Shown here: piece by piece, positions 35,394 through 44,049 of the stretch | Position numbering within the stretch: position 1 is the first letter of the stretch | Layout: every line of letters begins with the position of its first letter | Assembly: GCA_024638645.1 (NCBI GenBank) | Contig: JAHEJX010000018.1 | Coordinates: 1-49,361 of the forward strand | Origin: Actinomycetes bacterium | Lineage (GTDB): Bacteria; Actinomycetota; Acidimicrobiia; Spongiisociales; UBA5794 | Length of the DNA: 49,361 nt | Reading direction: 5' to 3' | The notes under the pieces: generated by a model | The model's input: the letters and a program-made list of their open reading frames with translations, nothing else | Told to the model about the DNA's origin: nothing | The model's database searches: none | Position numbers and translations under genes: made by a program

Positions 35394-36383
35394 TCAGGCG
35401 CATACCGGCTGGGTGGCGTTGTCGTTCCAACGGCCGCCGAACTTGTTCTCCACTTGACCCGCCACAATGCGGTCCCTGGCTTCCCACCACAGCTCGGCCC
35501 ACTCATCTGGATCAGTGAGCGCTGCATTGGGATCAGCAGCACTGCGGGCGATGAACCCGGGAAACACATCCCGGCCCGTCGGCTGCCCGGTCGGTTGGTA
35601 ACGCAAGTCGAAGCTCCAGCGGATGTCGTTTGAGTTGTTCTCGAGGGAGCCGTGCTCGGTCATCTTGTGCAACAACACCATTCCGCCTGCTTTGACCTCG
35701 AGTGGCACCACACTGGCCATGTCGAGGATCGCCTCGGGGATATAGATCTCCGACTGAAAGATCTTGCCTGGGCAATGGAGAGTTGTATCGCCGCGGTGGC
35801 TGCCGGGCACTGCAATCAAACAGCCGTTCTCGGCGGTGGCGTCGGTGACGGCGAGCCACACGGTCAACATGTTGGTGTCGTCGCCGCTTGGTTCGATAAC
35901 GGCAGCGTCCTGATGCCACAGCGTCGCCGCCACGTTGGCGTCGGTTGCTGTCTCGGGCAGGCACGCGCGCGGGGGTTTGATGCGGGTGTGCTGAACCGGG
36001 TTGGAATAGATCTCCGGCCCGATCACTGATTCGGCGACGTCGAGCAGTCGCGGGTGTGTGAGCAGATCAAAGACCGCCTTGCCGGTGCTCATTGTCGCTG
36101 AAGGTTCGAGCGTCTCCAGCATCGGGAGTGAGATGTCGAGATGCTGATAGAGGAGGTACATGTCGTCGAGTTGGCCAAGCGCCTCGATATATCGTTCGGA
36201 GAACGTTGTGCCGCGAAGTGGGCGGAGGTGGCCGGCAGCGACGAGGTTGGCGCACTCACGATCCATGATCTCGCGGTAAGCGGAGCGAATCGCCTCGAGG
36301 TCGCGTTCGTCCAGAACATCTTCCACGACGAGGTAGCCGTCGCGATCGAACTCGGTCAGTTGTTGGGCCGTCAATCCCGCCAT
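35394..36383 (-). CDS. Phytanoyl-CoA dioxygenase (PhyH) family oxygenase
   Basis: A 329-aa Fe(II)/2-oxoglutarate-dependent oxygenase. The facial triad is H157 and D159 (LWHQDAA) with H244 (MTEHGSLEN). The 2-oxoglutarate Arg is probably in NDIRWSFDLRY, about ten residues later. The PhyH group hydroxylates diverse small molecules. The ATG at 36383 is preceded by AGGA at six bases; ATG 36389 is the alternative. It is divergent from the quinone oxidoreductase-like gene. Substrate unknown. Confidence 0.9.
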   Translation of the reverse strand: MAGLTAQQLTEFDRDGYLVVEDVLDERDLEAIRSAYREIMDRECANLVAAGHLRPLRGTTFSERYIEALGQLDDMYLLYQHLDISLPMLETLEPSATMSTGKAVFDLLTHPRLLDVAESVIGPEIYSNPVQHTRIKPPRACLPETATDANVAATLWHQDAAVIEPSGDDTNMLTVWLAVTDATAENGCLIAVPGSHRGDTTLHCPGKIFQSEIYIPEAILDMASVVPLEVKAGGMVLLHKMTEHGSLENNSNDIRWSFDLRYQPTGQPTGRDVFPGFIARSAADPNAALTDPDEWAELWWEARDRIVAGQVENKFGGRWNDNATQPVCA

Positions 36384-36532
36384 GAGCATTCCTGGGAGCT
36401 TCTTCGCTGGATGAGGTTATCGCGCGTCCGGCTTTCATCACTCGTGAGCCATTCGGAGTCGAACGCCTCTGGAATTAAGAGCTCATCCGGCAGACACTTT
36501 GAGGGTGTGAATCGAACACAGAGGAGTCGGCT

Positions 36533-37501
36533 ATGAAAGCCGCGGTACAACACAATTACGGTCCGCCGGCCGACGTTTTCGCCGTCGAGGATGTGGCAAC
36601 GCCGACTATCAAGGACGACGAGGTCCTGGTTCAGATGCGCGCCGCCGGGGTGAACTGGGCCGACAACTCGGCTGCTACCGGCAAGCCATACGTGATGCGC
36701 CTCGGGTACGGGCTGCGAAGGCCGCGCCAAGGGGTGCGGGGCACCGACATTGCGGGAGTGGTTGAAGCAGTTGGCTCTGGCGTCGAAGAATTCCATGTCG
36801 GTGACGAGGTGCTCGGTTGGTGCTCAGCTGCGTTCGCTTCTTTGGCTGCGGTTCCCGCGGACCACCTCGTCGAAAAACCGGCCAGCCTGAGTTTCGAAGA
36901 GGCCGCAACGCTTCCTATGGCTGGCTGCGTCGCGCTCCAGGCGTTGCGTGACGTCGCCGGCGTCGAGGCGGGAGACAAGGTGTTGATCAACGGAGCATCG
37001 GGCGGCATTGGCAGCTTTGCCGTCCAAATCGCCAAGGCGATGGGGGCCGAGGTCACGGGTGTGTGTAGTACTCGGAATGTCGAACTGCTCAAGGCGCTCG
37101 GGGTCGATCACGTGATCGACTACGTAGAGACCGACTTCACGGAGGGCGCCGAGCGCTACAACGTCATTCTCGATATGGCCGACAACCGCTCGATCGCCCA
37201 GCGACGACGTGTTCTCGAGCCGGGCGGAACTTTGATCCCGAACAGTGGTGTGGGCGGTCCGTGGTTCGGGAGCATCGGCCGGATCCTGAGGGCCCGGCTC
37301 ATGTCGCCGTTCGTGAGTCATCGCCTCATGCCGTTCCTGTCAATCTCCAAGCGCGACGACCTGGCAGAGCTCGTGCGGCTTGTCGACCTCGGTGTGATTC
37401 AGCCTGTTGTCGGGAAGAGCTACGCCATGGTGGACGCCGGCGCTGCGATCGAGGAAGCCGGTTCAGGCCACGCTCGCGGCAAGGTGGTCGTCACGCCCTA
37501 A
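36533..37501 (+). CDS. Zinc-independent quinone oxidoreductase-like (MDR superfamily) enzyme
   Basis: A 322-aa medium-chain dehydrogenase/reductase of the NADPH:quinone reductase type. The N-terminal GroES-like domain has GVRGTDIAGVVEAVGSGV and GDEVLGW, without the zinc-binding cysteines. The nucleotide motif is NGASGGIGSFAVQ (153-165), and VDHVIDY marks the next strand. It reduces quinones or enones with NADPH. The ATG follows AGAGGAG. A strong hairpin directly after the stop is the probable terminator. Confidence 0.92.
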   Translation: MKAAVQHNYGPPADVFAVEDVATPTIKDDEVLVQMRAAGVNWADNSAATGKPYVMRLGYGLRRPRQGVRGTDIAGVVEAVGSGVEEFHVGDEVLGWCSAAFASLAAVPADHLVEKPASLSFEEAATLPMAGCVALQALRDVAGVEAGDKVLINGASGGIGSFAVQIAKAMGAEVTGVCSTRNVELLKALGVDHVIDYVETDFTEGAERYNVILDMADNRSIAQRRRVLEPGGTLIPNSGVGGPWFGSIGRILRARLMSPFVSHRLMPFLSISKRDDLAELVRLVDLGVIQPVVGKSYAMVDAGAAIEEAGSGHARGKVVVTP

Positions 37502-37502
37502 A

Positions 37503-37523
37503 CGGCCGGCGATCTGCCGGCCG
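37503..37523 (+). terminator. Hairpin directly after the quinone oxidoreductase-like gene
   Basis: CGGCCGGC (37503-37510), loop GATCT, GCCGGCCG (37516-37523): a perfect 8-bp GC stem two bases past the TAA. It is followed by GTTGCGT, so the uridine tract is weak, but the location fits an intrinsic terminator. Confidence 0.5.
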
Positions 37524-37644
37524 GTTGCGTCCGGGAGAGGCCCAGCGGTCGGCGGCGACGACCGACCCCACGGTGTGTTTGTACTGCTCGACGGCAGCAA
37601 AACCTCCGCGTTACTGTCCCGGGCGCATTGCGTAGGAGGATTTC

Positions 37645-40059
37645 GTGAAGTCGCAATATCGAGTTGTGGTCATCGGCGGAGGCGTGGTCGGCGCCAGCGT
37701 GGCCTATCACCTCACCAAGTATGGGTGGCCCGATGTAGCCATCGTTGAGCGCGACGTCCTCACGGCCGGCTCGAGCTGGCACGCCGCCGGCGGCATTCAT
37801 GCCCTCAACGCCGACCCCAACATCGCAGCGCTACAGGCCTACACGATCGACCTCCTCAGCGAGGTTTCCGCAGAGTCCGGCCAAGACATTGGGCTGCACA
37901 TGGCCGGCGGCATCACGTTCGCCTCAGATCCGGTTCGGTGGGAATGGCTCCAGTCGGCATACCGCATTTTCCAGACTATGGGCATTGAAGACGTACAGCT
38001 CATGACGCCCGACGAGATCAAAGAGAAGTGTCCGATCATCAATCTCGATGGAGTCGAGGGTGGCATGTGGGCGGATCGTGAGGGCTATATCGATCCGTCG
38101 GCGGTCGTGCACGCGTACGCCAAGGCTGCTCGCAACCGCGGCGCCGACGTCATCGAGCACAACCGGGTCATCGACCTCAACGCGCGAGACGACGGCGGTT
38201 GGGACGTCATCACCGAGCAAGGCACGATCGTTGCCGAGCATGTGGTGAACGCGGCTGGTTTGTGGGCGAAGCAGGTCGGTCGCATGGCTGGTGTCGAGCT
38301 CCCGGTATCGCCTCTGGCCCATCACTACCTGGTTACCGAGGCAATCCCCGAGCTGGAGGCGATGGACTTCGAGATGCCGATGATGATCGACCTCGATGGG
38401 TTCACATACGCCCGTCCCGAGATCCACGGAATGCTGCTCGGCATCTACGAGATCGACCACAAACACTGGAGCATCGACGGCGCGCCGTGGGACTACGGCA
38501 TTGAGCTGCTGCCGCCTGATCCAGACCGAATCGCTCCAGAGATCGAAATCGCCACTCGCCGCTACCCGGCGCTTGAGAGCGCCGGCATCAAGCAGTGGGT
38601 CAACGGCGCATTCACGTTCTCTCCCGACGGAAACCCGCTCGTCGGGCCTGTGCCGGGGTTGAAGAACTACTGGTCAGCGTGTGCCGTGATGGCCGGGTTC
38701 CTGCAGGGTGGCGGAGTCGGCAAGGCCCTCGCCGAGTGGATGATCCACGGCGAGACCGAAGAGGACATCTACGGCATGGACGTGGCCCGTTTCGGAAAAT
38801 ACGCAGAGAACCGCCAGTACATCAAAGAGATGACAGGGCAGTTCTATTCGCGTCGCTTCGTCATGACGTACCCCAACGAGCAGTTGTGGGCGGCTCGGCC
38901 CGCTCGAATGGCGCCTGCCTATGACGCCATGACTGCGGCAGGCGCCCAGTGGGGCGTTTCATACGGGCTAGAGGTGCCGATCTACTTTGCGGAGCGGGGC
39001 TTCGAGGAGATCCCATCGCTGCACCGTTCCAATGCGCACGACATCGTCGGTGACGAGTGTCGCCAGACTCGGGACGGCGTCGGCATCCTCGACATCGCCG
39101 GATTCTCCCGATACGAAGTCTCCGGTCCCAATGCCGAGGCCTGGCTCGATCGAATGATGGCAGGCAAGCTGCCAGGACCGGGCCGGATCCGCCTGTCGCC
39201 GATGCTCGGTCATGACGGCCGTCTCAAGGGCGATCTCACCGTGCTGAATTGGGGTGACGGCACCTGGTGGATCATGGGCTCGTATTACTTGCGGGCCTGG
39301 CACATGAGGTGGTTCAACGATCACAGCGAAGCGGGCGTCCAGGTACACGACATCTCAGATGCCGTTGTCGGATTCTCGTTGTCGGGTCCCAAGTCGCGCG
39401 AGCTACTGGCGAGGGTCGCCCACGAGGATGTCTCCAACGCGTCCTTCCCTTTCATGTCATGCCGCACGATGGACATCGGTCTAATTCGGGCGAAGATCGG
39501 TCGCATCTCCGTATGCGGCGAGCTTGGCTACGAGATCCACTGCTCGGCAGCCGAGCACATCAAGCTGCGCCGCATCCTGGTGGATGCAGGCGAGGAGCTC
39601 GACGCCGTCGAGATCGGCTACAACGCGCTGCTGTCGCTCCGTCTCGAGAAGAGCTTCGGAATATGGTCGGCTGAGTTCCGGCAGGAATACACGCCTGGTG
39701 AGACAGGCATGGATCGCTGGATCCATTGGAACAAGAATGGCTTCATCGGCGAGGAGGGGGCCCGTGCCGAACGAGAAGGTGACACTGCCACGAGGAAACT
39801 GGTGACGCTCGAAGTCGATGCGCTGGACGCCGACGCCACCGGCTACGAGCCGATCTGGGCCGGAGACAAACGTGTCGGGTACATCACATCTGGGGGCTAC
39901 GGGCACACACTCGAGAAGAGCCTTGCCATGGCCTTGGTCGACCGCGAGCACTGCGGGGTCGGGACCGAGCTGACGACCCACATCGTCGGCGTTGCTCGGC
40001 CGTGCCGAGTCATCGCTCCATCGCCTTATGACCCAGCGGGCGATGCAATGCGGGTCTAA
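37645..40059 (+). CDS. Dimethylglycine/sarcosine dehydrogenase-like flavoprotein with GcvT domains
   Basis: An 804-aa protein. The N-terminal DAO-type FAD domain has VIGGGVVGAS (9-18), and H46 in AGSSWHAAGG is in the position of the covalent FAD histidine of dimethylglycine dehydrogenase. A FAO_M linker (about 370-425) is followed by GcvT-N and GcvT-C folate-binding domains (about 430-800; ISVCGELGYEIH and GYITSGGYGHTLEKSLAMALV). It demethylates an N-methylamine such as dimethylglycine or sarcosine, handing the one-carbon unit to tetrahydrofolate. The GTG follows GTAGGAGG. It ends in a 4-base overlap with the convergent GH13 gene. Exact substrate is not decided by sequence alone. Confidence 0.9.
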   Translation: MKSQYRVVVIGGGVVGASVAYHLTKYGWPDVAIVERDVLTAGSSWHAAGGIHALNADPNIAALQAYTIDLLSEVSAESGQDIGLHMAGGITFASDPVRWEWLQSAYRIFQTMGIEDVQLMTPDEIKEKCPIINLDGVEGGMWADREGYIDPSAVVHAYAKAARNRGADVIEHNRVIDLNARDDGGWDVITEQGTIVAEHVVNAAGLWAKQVGRMAGVELPVSPLAHHYLVTEAIPELEAMDFEMPMMIDLDGFTYARPEIHGMLLGIYEIDHKHWSIDGAPWDYGIELLPPDPDRIAPEIEIATRRYPALESAGIKQWVNGAFTFSPDGNPLVGPVPGLKNYWSACAVMAGFLQGGGVGKALAEWMIHGETEEDIYGMDVARFGKYAENRQYIKEMTGQFYSRRFVMTYPNEQLWAARPARMAPAYDAMTAAGAQWGVSYGLEVPIYFAERGFEEIPSLHRSNAHDIVGDECRQTRDGVGILDIAGFSRYEVSGPNAEAWLDRMMAGKLPGPGRIRLSPMLGHDGRLKGDLTVLNWGDGTWWIMGSYYLRAWHMRWFNDHSEAGVQVHDISDAVVGFSLSGPKSRELLARVAHEDVSNASFPFMSCRTMDIGLIRAKIGRISVCGELGYEIHCSAAEHIKLRRILVDAGEELDAVEIGYNALLSLRLEKSFGIWSAEFRQEYTPGETGMDRWIHWNKNGFIGEEGARAEREGDTATRKLVTLEVDALDADATGYEPIWAGDKRVGYITSGGYGHTLEKSLAMALVDREHCGVGTELTTHIVGVARPCRVIAPSPYDPAGDAMRV

Positions 40060-41519
40060 ATAGCAAAGTCGTCCCAGCTCGATATCGTCTCGGTGCCATC
40101 GACCGAGACACTGAACTCGACCGTCTCGAAGTCGAGGCTCGCCTCGAGCGTGCGGTCCTCTGTCGTCCAGCGGATGACCAATTCGTGCGGGGGTGAGTCC
40201 AGCTGTTCGAAGGTACCCCGGTCGAAAACCGGCTCCCGATTGCGCCAACGGCACATGTCGAGCAACCGACGGACAACCGGTCGGGCCAGTTGGGTGTCGA
40301 TGTCTGCAAGCGAGTAGTGCGGCCGGTTGATGTCGCGTCCAACACGTGTGCGGTTGAGCAGGTCCGTGTCGTTCGGAGCGGCCAACAGGCCGGCGTAGTA
40401 CACCTGCGGAATTCCGGGTGAGACGAACTGGGCCAGCCGAGCCAGCAGGTAACGATCGTCGTCTTCGCCGAGCGCCGAATAGTACGTGCAGTTGACCTGA
40501 TACAGATCGAGGTTCGATGCCGCCGCCCCGGTCGCCTGCCGGCTCTGCCCGCCACTTGACGCGTGGATGCCTTCCACAACCTCATCGATCTGACTCGGGC
40601 TGAGAAGACCGGCCTGGGTCTTGTCGGGGCCGACGTCGATGACACCTATCCCGTCGTGGGTATCGAGCACGGTCATCGCGTTGCGCGGGCTGAGATTGAG
40701 CCACTGCTTGAGTGCCGTTGCGTCTCCGCTGAAAAGAGCGTGGAGAAGAAGCGGCGGCAGCGCGAAGTCGTAGACCTTCTCAGCGACCTTGCTGGCCGAA
40801 ATCTGGTCCATGTAGTGCGAGTGAACCTCGAGGAGCGCCTGCATGGAACGCTCATTGATCTCCCTGCCGAGCCGTTGAATGAGTTCCATGGTCTCAGGGA
40901 TCATGAAACACGTCGTCCCGGCCTTCTTCACCGCGTATCCCACCGCATCGAGCCGAACGCACTTGACCCCGGATGCGGCGAAGCGGTCGAGCACGCTTGT
41001 CAGGTAGTCGTATGCTGCCGGGTCGGTCAGATCGAGATCGAGCTGGTGCGGTGTGAATGTCGTCCACATGCGTCGTATCGAACCGTCAGACAGCACTTTG
41101 TCCGTGAACGGAGGTCCGGGACGAGGGCGATAGATCAAGTCGGATCTTTCGTCTCCCGGGGCAAACACGGATGAGTACTCGAGGAACATCCCTCCATACG
41201 CGGACTCGTTTCCGTTCTCCATGAAGTCGAGGAACTGTGGCGATTCGTCCGACACGTGGTTGACGATCAAATCCGCCATCACGTCGTAGCCGGCTGCAAT
41301 TGCGGCGACCCCGGTCCAATCGCCGAGTCTCGGATCGACCGTCGTGTGGTCGCGCGGATCGAAACCGGCATCTGCGCCGTCGAAAGGCTCGAAAAAGGGG
41401 AGCAAGTGCACGCCGGAGAACGCGCCAAACAGCGGCCCGTCGAGCAAGTCACGGATGGTCTCCAACGTGCCGCCGCCGAGGCGGTCGACGTATGTGATGA
41501 GGTGAACCCCGTTGCGCAT
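40056..41519 (-). CDS. Sucrose phosphorylase-like GH13 enzyme
   Basis: A 487-aa GH13 subfamily 18-type enzyme without signal peptide, so cytoplasmic. Nucleophile D191 (VRLDAVGY), acid/base E231 (LLEVHSHY) and D289 (LDTHDGIGV) lie one residue from the catalytic numbering of the Bifidobacterium sucrose phosphorylase (192, 232, 290). The acceptor loop TGAAASNLDLYQVN and GIPQVYYAGLLA also match. It would split sucrose with phosphate to glucose 1-phosphate and fructose; glucosylglycerol, glucosylglycerate or sucrose 6'-phosphate phosphorylase are close relatives that cannot be excluded. It stands alone here. The start is ATG at 41519. Confidence 0.9.
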   Translation of the reverse strand: MRNGVHLITYVDRLGGGTLETIRDLLDGPLFGAFSGVHLLPFFEPFDGADAGFDPRDHTTVDPRLGDWTGVAAIAAGYDVMADLIVNHVSDESPQFLDFMENGNESAYGGMFLEYSSVFAPGDERSDLIYRPRPGPPFTDKVLSDGSIRRMWTTFTPHQLDLDLTDPAAYDYLTSVLDRFAASGVKCVRLDAVGYAVKKAGTTCFMIPETMELIQRLGREINERSMQALLEVHSHYMDQISASKVAEKVYDFALPPLLLHALFSGDATALKQWLNLSPRNAMTVLDTHDGIGVIDVGPDKTQAGLLSPSQIDEVVEGIHASSGGQSRQATGAAASNLDLYQVNCTYYSALGEDDDRYLLARLAQFVSPGIPQVYYAGLLAAPNDTDLLNRTRVGRDINRPHYSLADIDTQLARPVVRRLLDMCRWRNREPVFDRGTFEQLDSPPHELVIRWTTEDRTLEASLDFETVEFSVSVDGTETISSWDDFAI

Positions 41520-41572
41520 GCCCCGAGTCTCCCTGCATACGCAACGGGGCTCAAATGCCGAGGTCGGTTTGC

Positions 41573-42022
41573 CTACAGCGCCGGCATAGCCTGCAGGATC
41601 ACTTGGACACTGAAGTCCTGCTGATCACCCGTGAACGCATTGATCTGCACCTGGCACGTTGCGTTCCTGGCCATCTTCGGGCGTGGAATCGGCGTGTAAG
41701 TCGCCTTGCCTACGTTCAGGGTCAGATTCTTGTTCACGTCTCGGTTCTTTGTGACGTTTCCGTTGGCGCTTGTACATGAAACAACCGAGGAGATGAAGAC
41801 CTGCCGTTCCGGGCCGCTCTTGGTGATCTTGAGTCGGAGCTTCGCGGGCCAGTCGATGGAGCCGCCGAATAGGAGGTCGGCGTTGGTTCCGGTGTTGTTT
41901 CCACTTGCGTTCATTGAGGCCTTGCCAGTTACCACCCAAGCTCCTTGAGCTGTCGATGGTGCCGATGACATCACCATCATCAGAACGACCAACCCAGCAA
42001 ACACTGCGAGATTCCTCTTCAC
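41573..42022 (-). CDS. Secreted beta-rich protein, unknown function
   Basis: A 149-aa protein with a clear signal peptide (VKRNLAVFAGLVVLMMVMSS...AQG) and a mature part of about 120 residues that reads as beta strands with two cysteines, probably one disulfide. Family not recognised. I chose GTG at 42022, preceded by GGGAGGGCAAGG; the ATG-type start further upstream lacks a site. It is on the same strand as the transglutaminase operon, 141 bases beyond its end in transcription-upstream order reversed, so it is probably a separate unit. Confidence 0.7.
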   Translation of the reverse strand: MKRNLAVFAGLVVLMMVMSSAPSTAQGAWVVTGKASMNASGNNTGTNADLLFGGSIDWPAKLRLKITKSGPERQVFISSVVSCTSANGNVTKNRDVNKNLTLNVGKATYTPIPRPKMARNATCQVQINAFTGDQQDFSVQVILQAMPAL

Positions 42023-42151
42023 GACTGCCTTGCCCTCCCGAATTGCGTGGTCCGAATATACAGGTGGCAACACGCCCGTGACCTGGGCCTATGTCGTCAG
42101 GCAGTCGCTCCGGGCTCCCACACGCCTGCGCCGCTCACCCCGCCGTGCCTA

Positions 42152-42181
42152 CTGCTGCTGCTGCTACTGCTGCTGTTGCTG
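42152..42181. repeat. CTG trinucleotide repeat spanning a stop codon
   Basis: Ten consecutive triplets (eight CTG, one TTG, one CTA). On the minus strand this encodes QQQQQ, then TAG (42164-42166), then four CAG and another TAG (42149-42151). It forms the extreme C-terminus of the transglutaminase-like protein. Confidence 0.85.
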
Positions 42182-43102
42182 GCGGACGGACTCCGCGCCG
42201 TTGCTGCGTCGTGAAACCGCTGCCGGTTGTGGCTTCATGACGAAGTCGACGAGATCGGCTCGGCTCATCGTGACAGCCACTTCGAGGCCCTCGGACTCAC
42301 CTTCGCCGTGATAGACCCCGCGCAGCGGCATCACGTCCTCGTAGTCACGACCGTGGCCGATCTTGACGTGGCGCTCTCCCGCCAGCAGCCGGTTGGTCGG
42401 GTCGAGCCCCCACCAGCCATGGCCGGGAATCATGACCTCGATCCACGCATGGGTGGCCACCTGGATCTCATCGACATCAGGGTCGTCGCCGGAGGACGAG
42501 TCGGCTGCGTATAGATAGCCGCTCACGTATCGACTCGGGATTCCTGCACTTCTCAGTACGGCCAACGCCAAGTGGGCATAGTCCTGGCACACCCCGCGAC
42601 CGCGTTCCAACAGCTCGGCAACCGGGATCCCGACCTCGGTAGCGCCTTGTTCATAGACAAGTAGATCGGAAACGGCCTCGACCACTTGTCGAGTTGCCAC
42701 TACTGCGTCTTCGACACCGTCGAATGCACCGACGGCGATCGCGCGCACATTGTCATCCCAGGCAACGTGTGGCGACTCGGTTACATACTCGAACCAGTTG
42801 CTCTTTACTGTGGCGGCATCCCAAAGCGGCGCTGAACCGGGCTGCGCCGGGTCCAGCGTGTCGACGTGAGAATTGGCCAGCACCGTGAGGCGCGTGTGGC
42901 GCCCGACGACCCCGAAGAGGTCGACCCAGGTTCCCCAGTAATCGACATGCGACGTCACCGCGGCCGTCGGGTCTACCTCGACGCTGTAATCGAGAACCCG
43001 CTGATTGGTGTTGGCAGCGGGCCGTGCCCGCAAGGCGTTGTGTGATTCGTTGACCGCGGTGTCGTAGGTGAAGGTTGTGAGGTATCGGATCGAGAGCTTC
43101 AT
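42164..43102 (-). CDS. Transglutaminase-like domain protein of the ATP-grasp/alpha-E operon
   Basis: A 312-aa cytoplasmic protein. The N-terminal bacterial transglutaminase-like beta domain (1-85; SIRYLTTFTYDTAVNESHN) precedes the papain-like core with catalytic C172 (GRGVCQDYAHLAL), H218 (THAWIEV) and D234 (WGLDPTN). The C-terminal tail ends in five glutamines from a CAG repeat. It is the last gene of three; its ATG shares a base with the preceding stop (TGATG). With the ATP-grasp and alpha-E proteins it forms a conserved set predicted to make or break peptide or isopeptide bonds, function not established. ATG at 43102 chosen because the family N-terminus starts there. Confidence 0.92.
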   Translation of the reverse strand: MKLSIRYLTTFTYDTAVNESHNALRARPAANTNQRVLDYSVEVDPTAAVTSHVDYWGTWVDLFGVVGRHTRLTVLANSHVDTLDPAQPGSAPLWDAATVKSNWFEYVTESPHVAWDDNVRAIAVGAFDGVEDAVVATRQVVEAVSDLLVYEQGATEVGIPVAELLERGRGVCQDYAHLALAVLRSAGIPSRYVSGYLYAADSSSGDDPDVDEIQVATHAWIEVMIPGHGWWGLDPTNRLLAGERHVKIGHGRDYEDVMPLRGVYHGEGESEGLEVAVTMSRADLVDFVMKPQPAAVSRRSNGAESVRQQQQQ

Positions 43103-44049
43103 CACATCGCCTCGAAACTGAAGAGAGAAGGCTCGCGACCAAAGCGATACAGATCTTCGGTGAATGTGTTGGCCACCCTTCTGATGCCGACCAACACCTC
43201 GTCCATGACCGACTCGAACTGGGCTGAATCCACTCGCGGCACGTCCATGAATTCCACCTGAGAAGCAACCCGGCCCAAGGCACGAGGCGATTGCCATTGG
43301 CCGGCCTCGGTTACGGAAGCCAAGTGCTCGGCCGCGGACCTCAGGCAATGGAGCACGCCATATGGGAAGACTTCGCTGTGGAGCAGATAGTCGGCAACGT
43401 CGCCCGCGGACGCCAGCGGCCCGTGGGTGCGCAGAAAGGAGTGCATGCCTGACAGCGAGCGCAGCGCGCCCATCCAAGTGGCCGCGTCGTCGCGGCCGAC
43501 AGATGCACTCACTTCGATGACACGGCATGTCATTTCGGCACGTTCGAGGGTACGACCCAGCATCAAGAAGCTATAGGCGTCGTCGCGCGCCATCCCATCC
43601 TCGATGACGCCTGCGATGCGACGGCAGCCCACCGCAACGGCATCGTAGATCTCGTGGGGACTCGAGTCTGCAATCGCTTCCAATGCTCGCGACGCCAGCA
43701 GCGTGTGCAGCGCATTGACGCTCTCGAGCATCTCGATTGGCACAGCATCCCTGACATTCATGACGTTGGTTCTGGCCTGGCGTACCGAGTGGGCAACCGA
43801 GCCGGGCTGTGCGGCATCGAAGACAAGGAAACGGTTCAGCTTCTCGGTGGACAACCCGGCGCCGTGCTTCTCGCTGAAGTCGTCCTGTTTGGACAGAACG
43901 CGCAGTAGATCGCGCCACACCTCGGCACCCTCGTCGGCTGATCTCTCTAGCTGCGCGTTGTACGCAACATCGAGCAGCCGGTTGACATCAACGGCCCGGC
44001 CGACGTACCTCCCCAACCAGAAAAGCCCGTCGGCGTGGCGCGACAGCAT
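43102..44049 (-). CDS. Alpha-E domain protein
   Basis: A 315-aa all-helical protein of the alpha-E family, beginning MLSRHADGLFWLGRYVGRAVDVNRLLDV, with the family's A-x-x-x-F-W-x-G-R-Y-x-E/G-R-A pattern. It is the middle gene of the ATP-grasp / alpha-E / transglutaminase set and is coupled to both neighbours: its ATG shares one base with the upstream stop and its stop one base with the downstream start. The biochemical role is unknown; the strict genomic partnership implies that it binds or presents the substrate of the two enzymes. Confidence 0.92.
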   Translation of the reverse strand: MLSRHADGLFWLGRYVGRAVDVNRLLDVAYNAQLERSADEGAEVWRDLLRVLSKQDDFSEKHGAGLSTEKLNRFLVFDAAQPGSVAHSVRQARTNVMNVRDAVPIEMLESVNALHTLLASRALEAIADSSPHEIYDAVAVGCRRIAGVIEDGMARDDAYSFLMLGRTLERAEMTCRVIEVSASVGRDDAATWMGALRSLSGMHSFLRTHGPLASAGDVADYLLHSEVFPYGVLHCLRSAAEHLASVTEAGQWQSPRALGRVASQVEFMDVPRVDSAQFESVMDEVLVGIRRVANTFTEDLYRFGREPSLFSFEAM

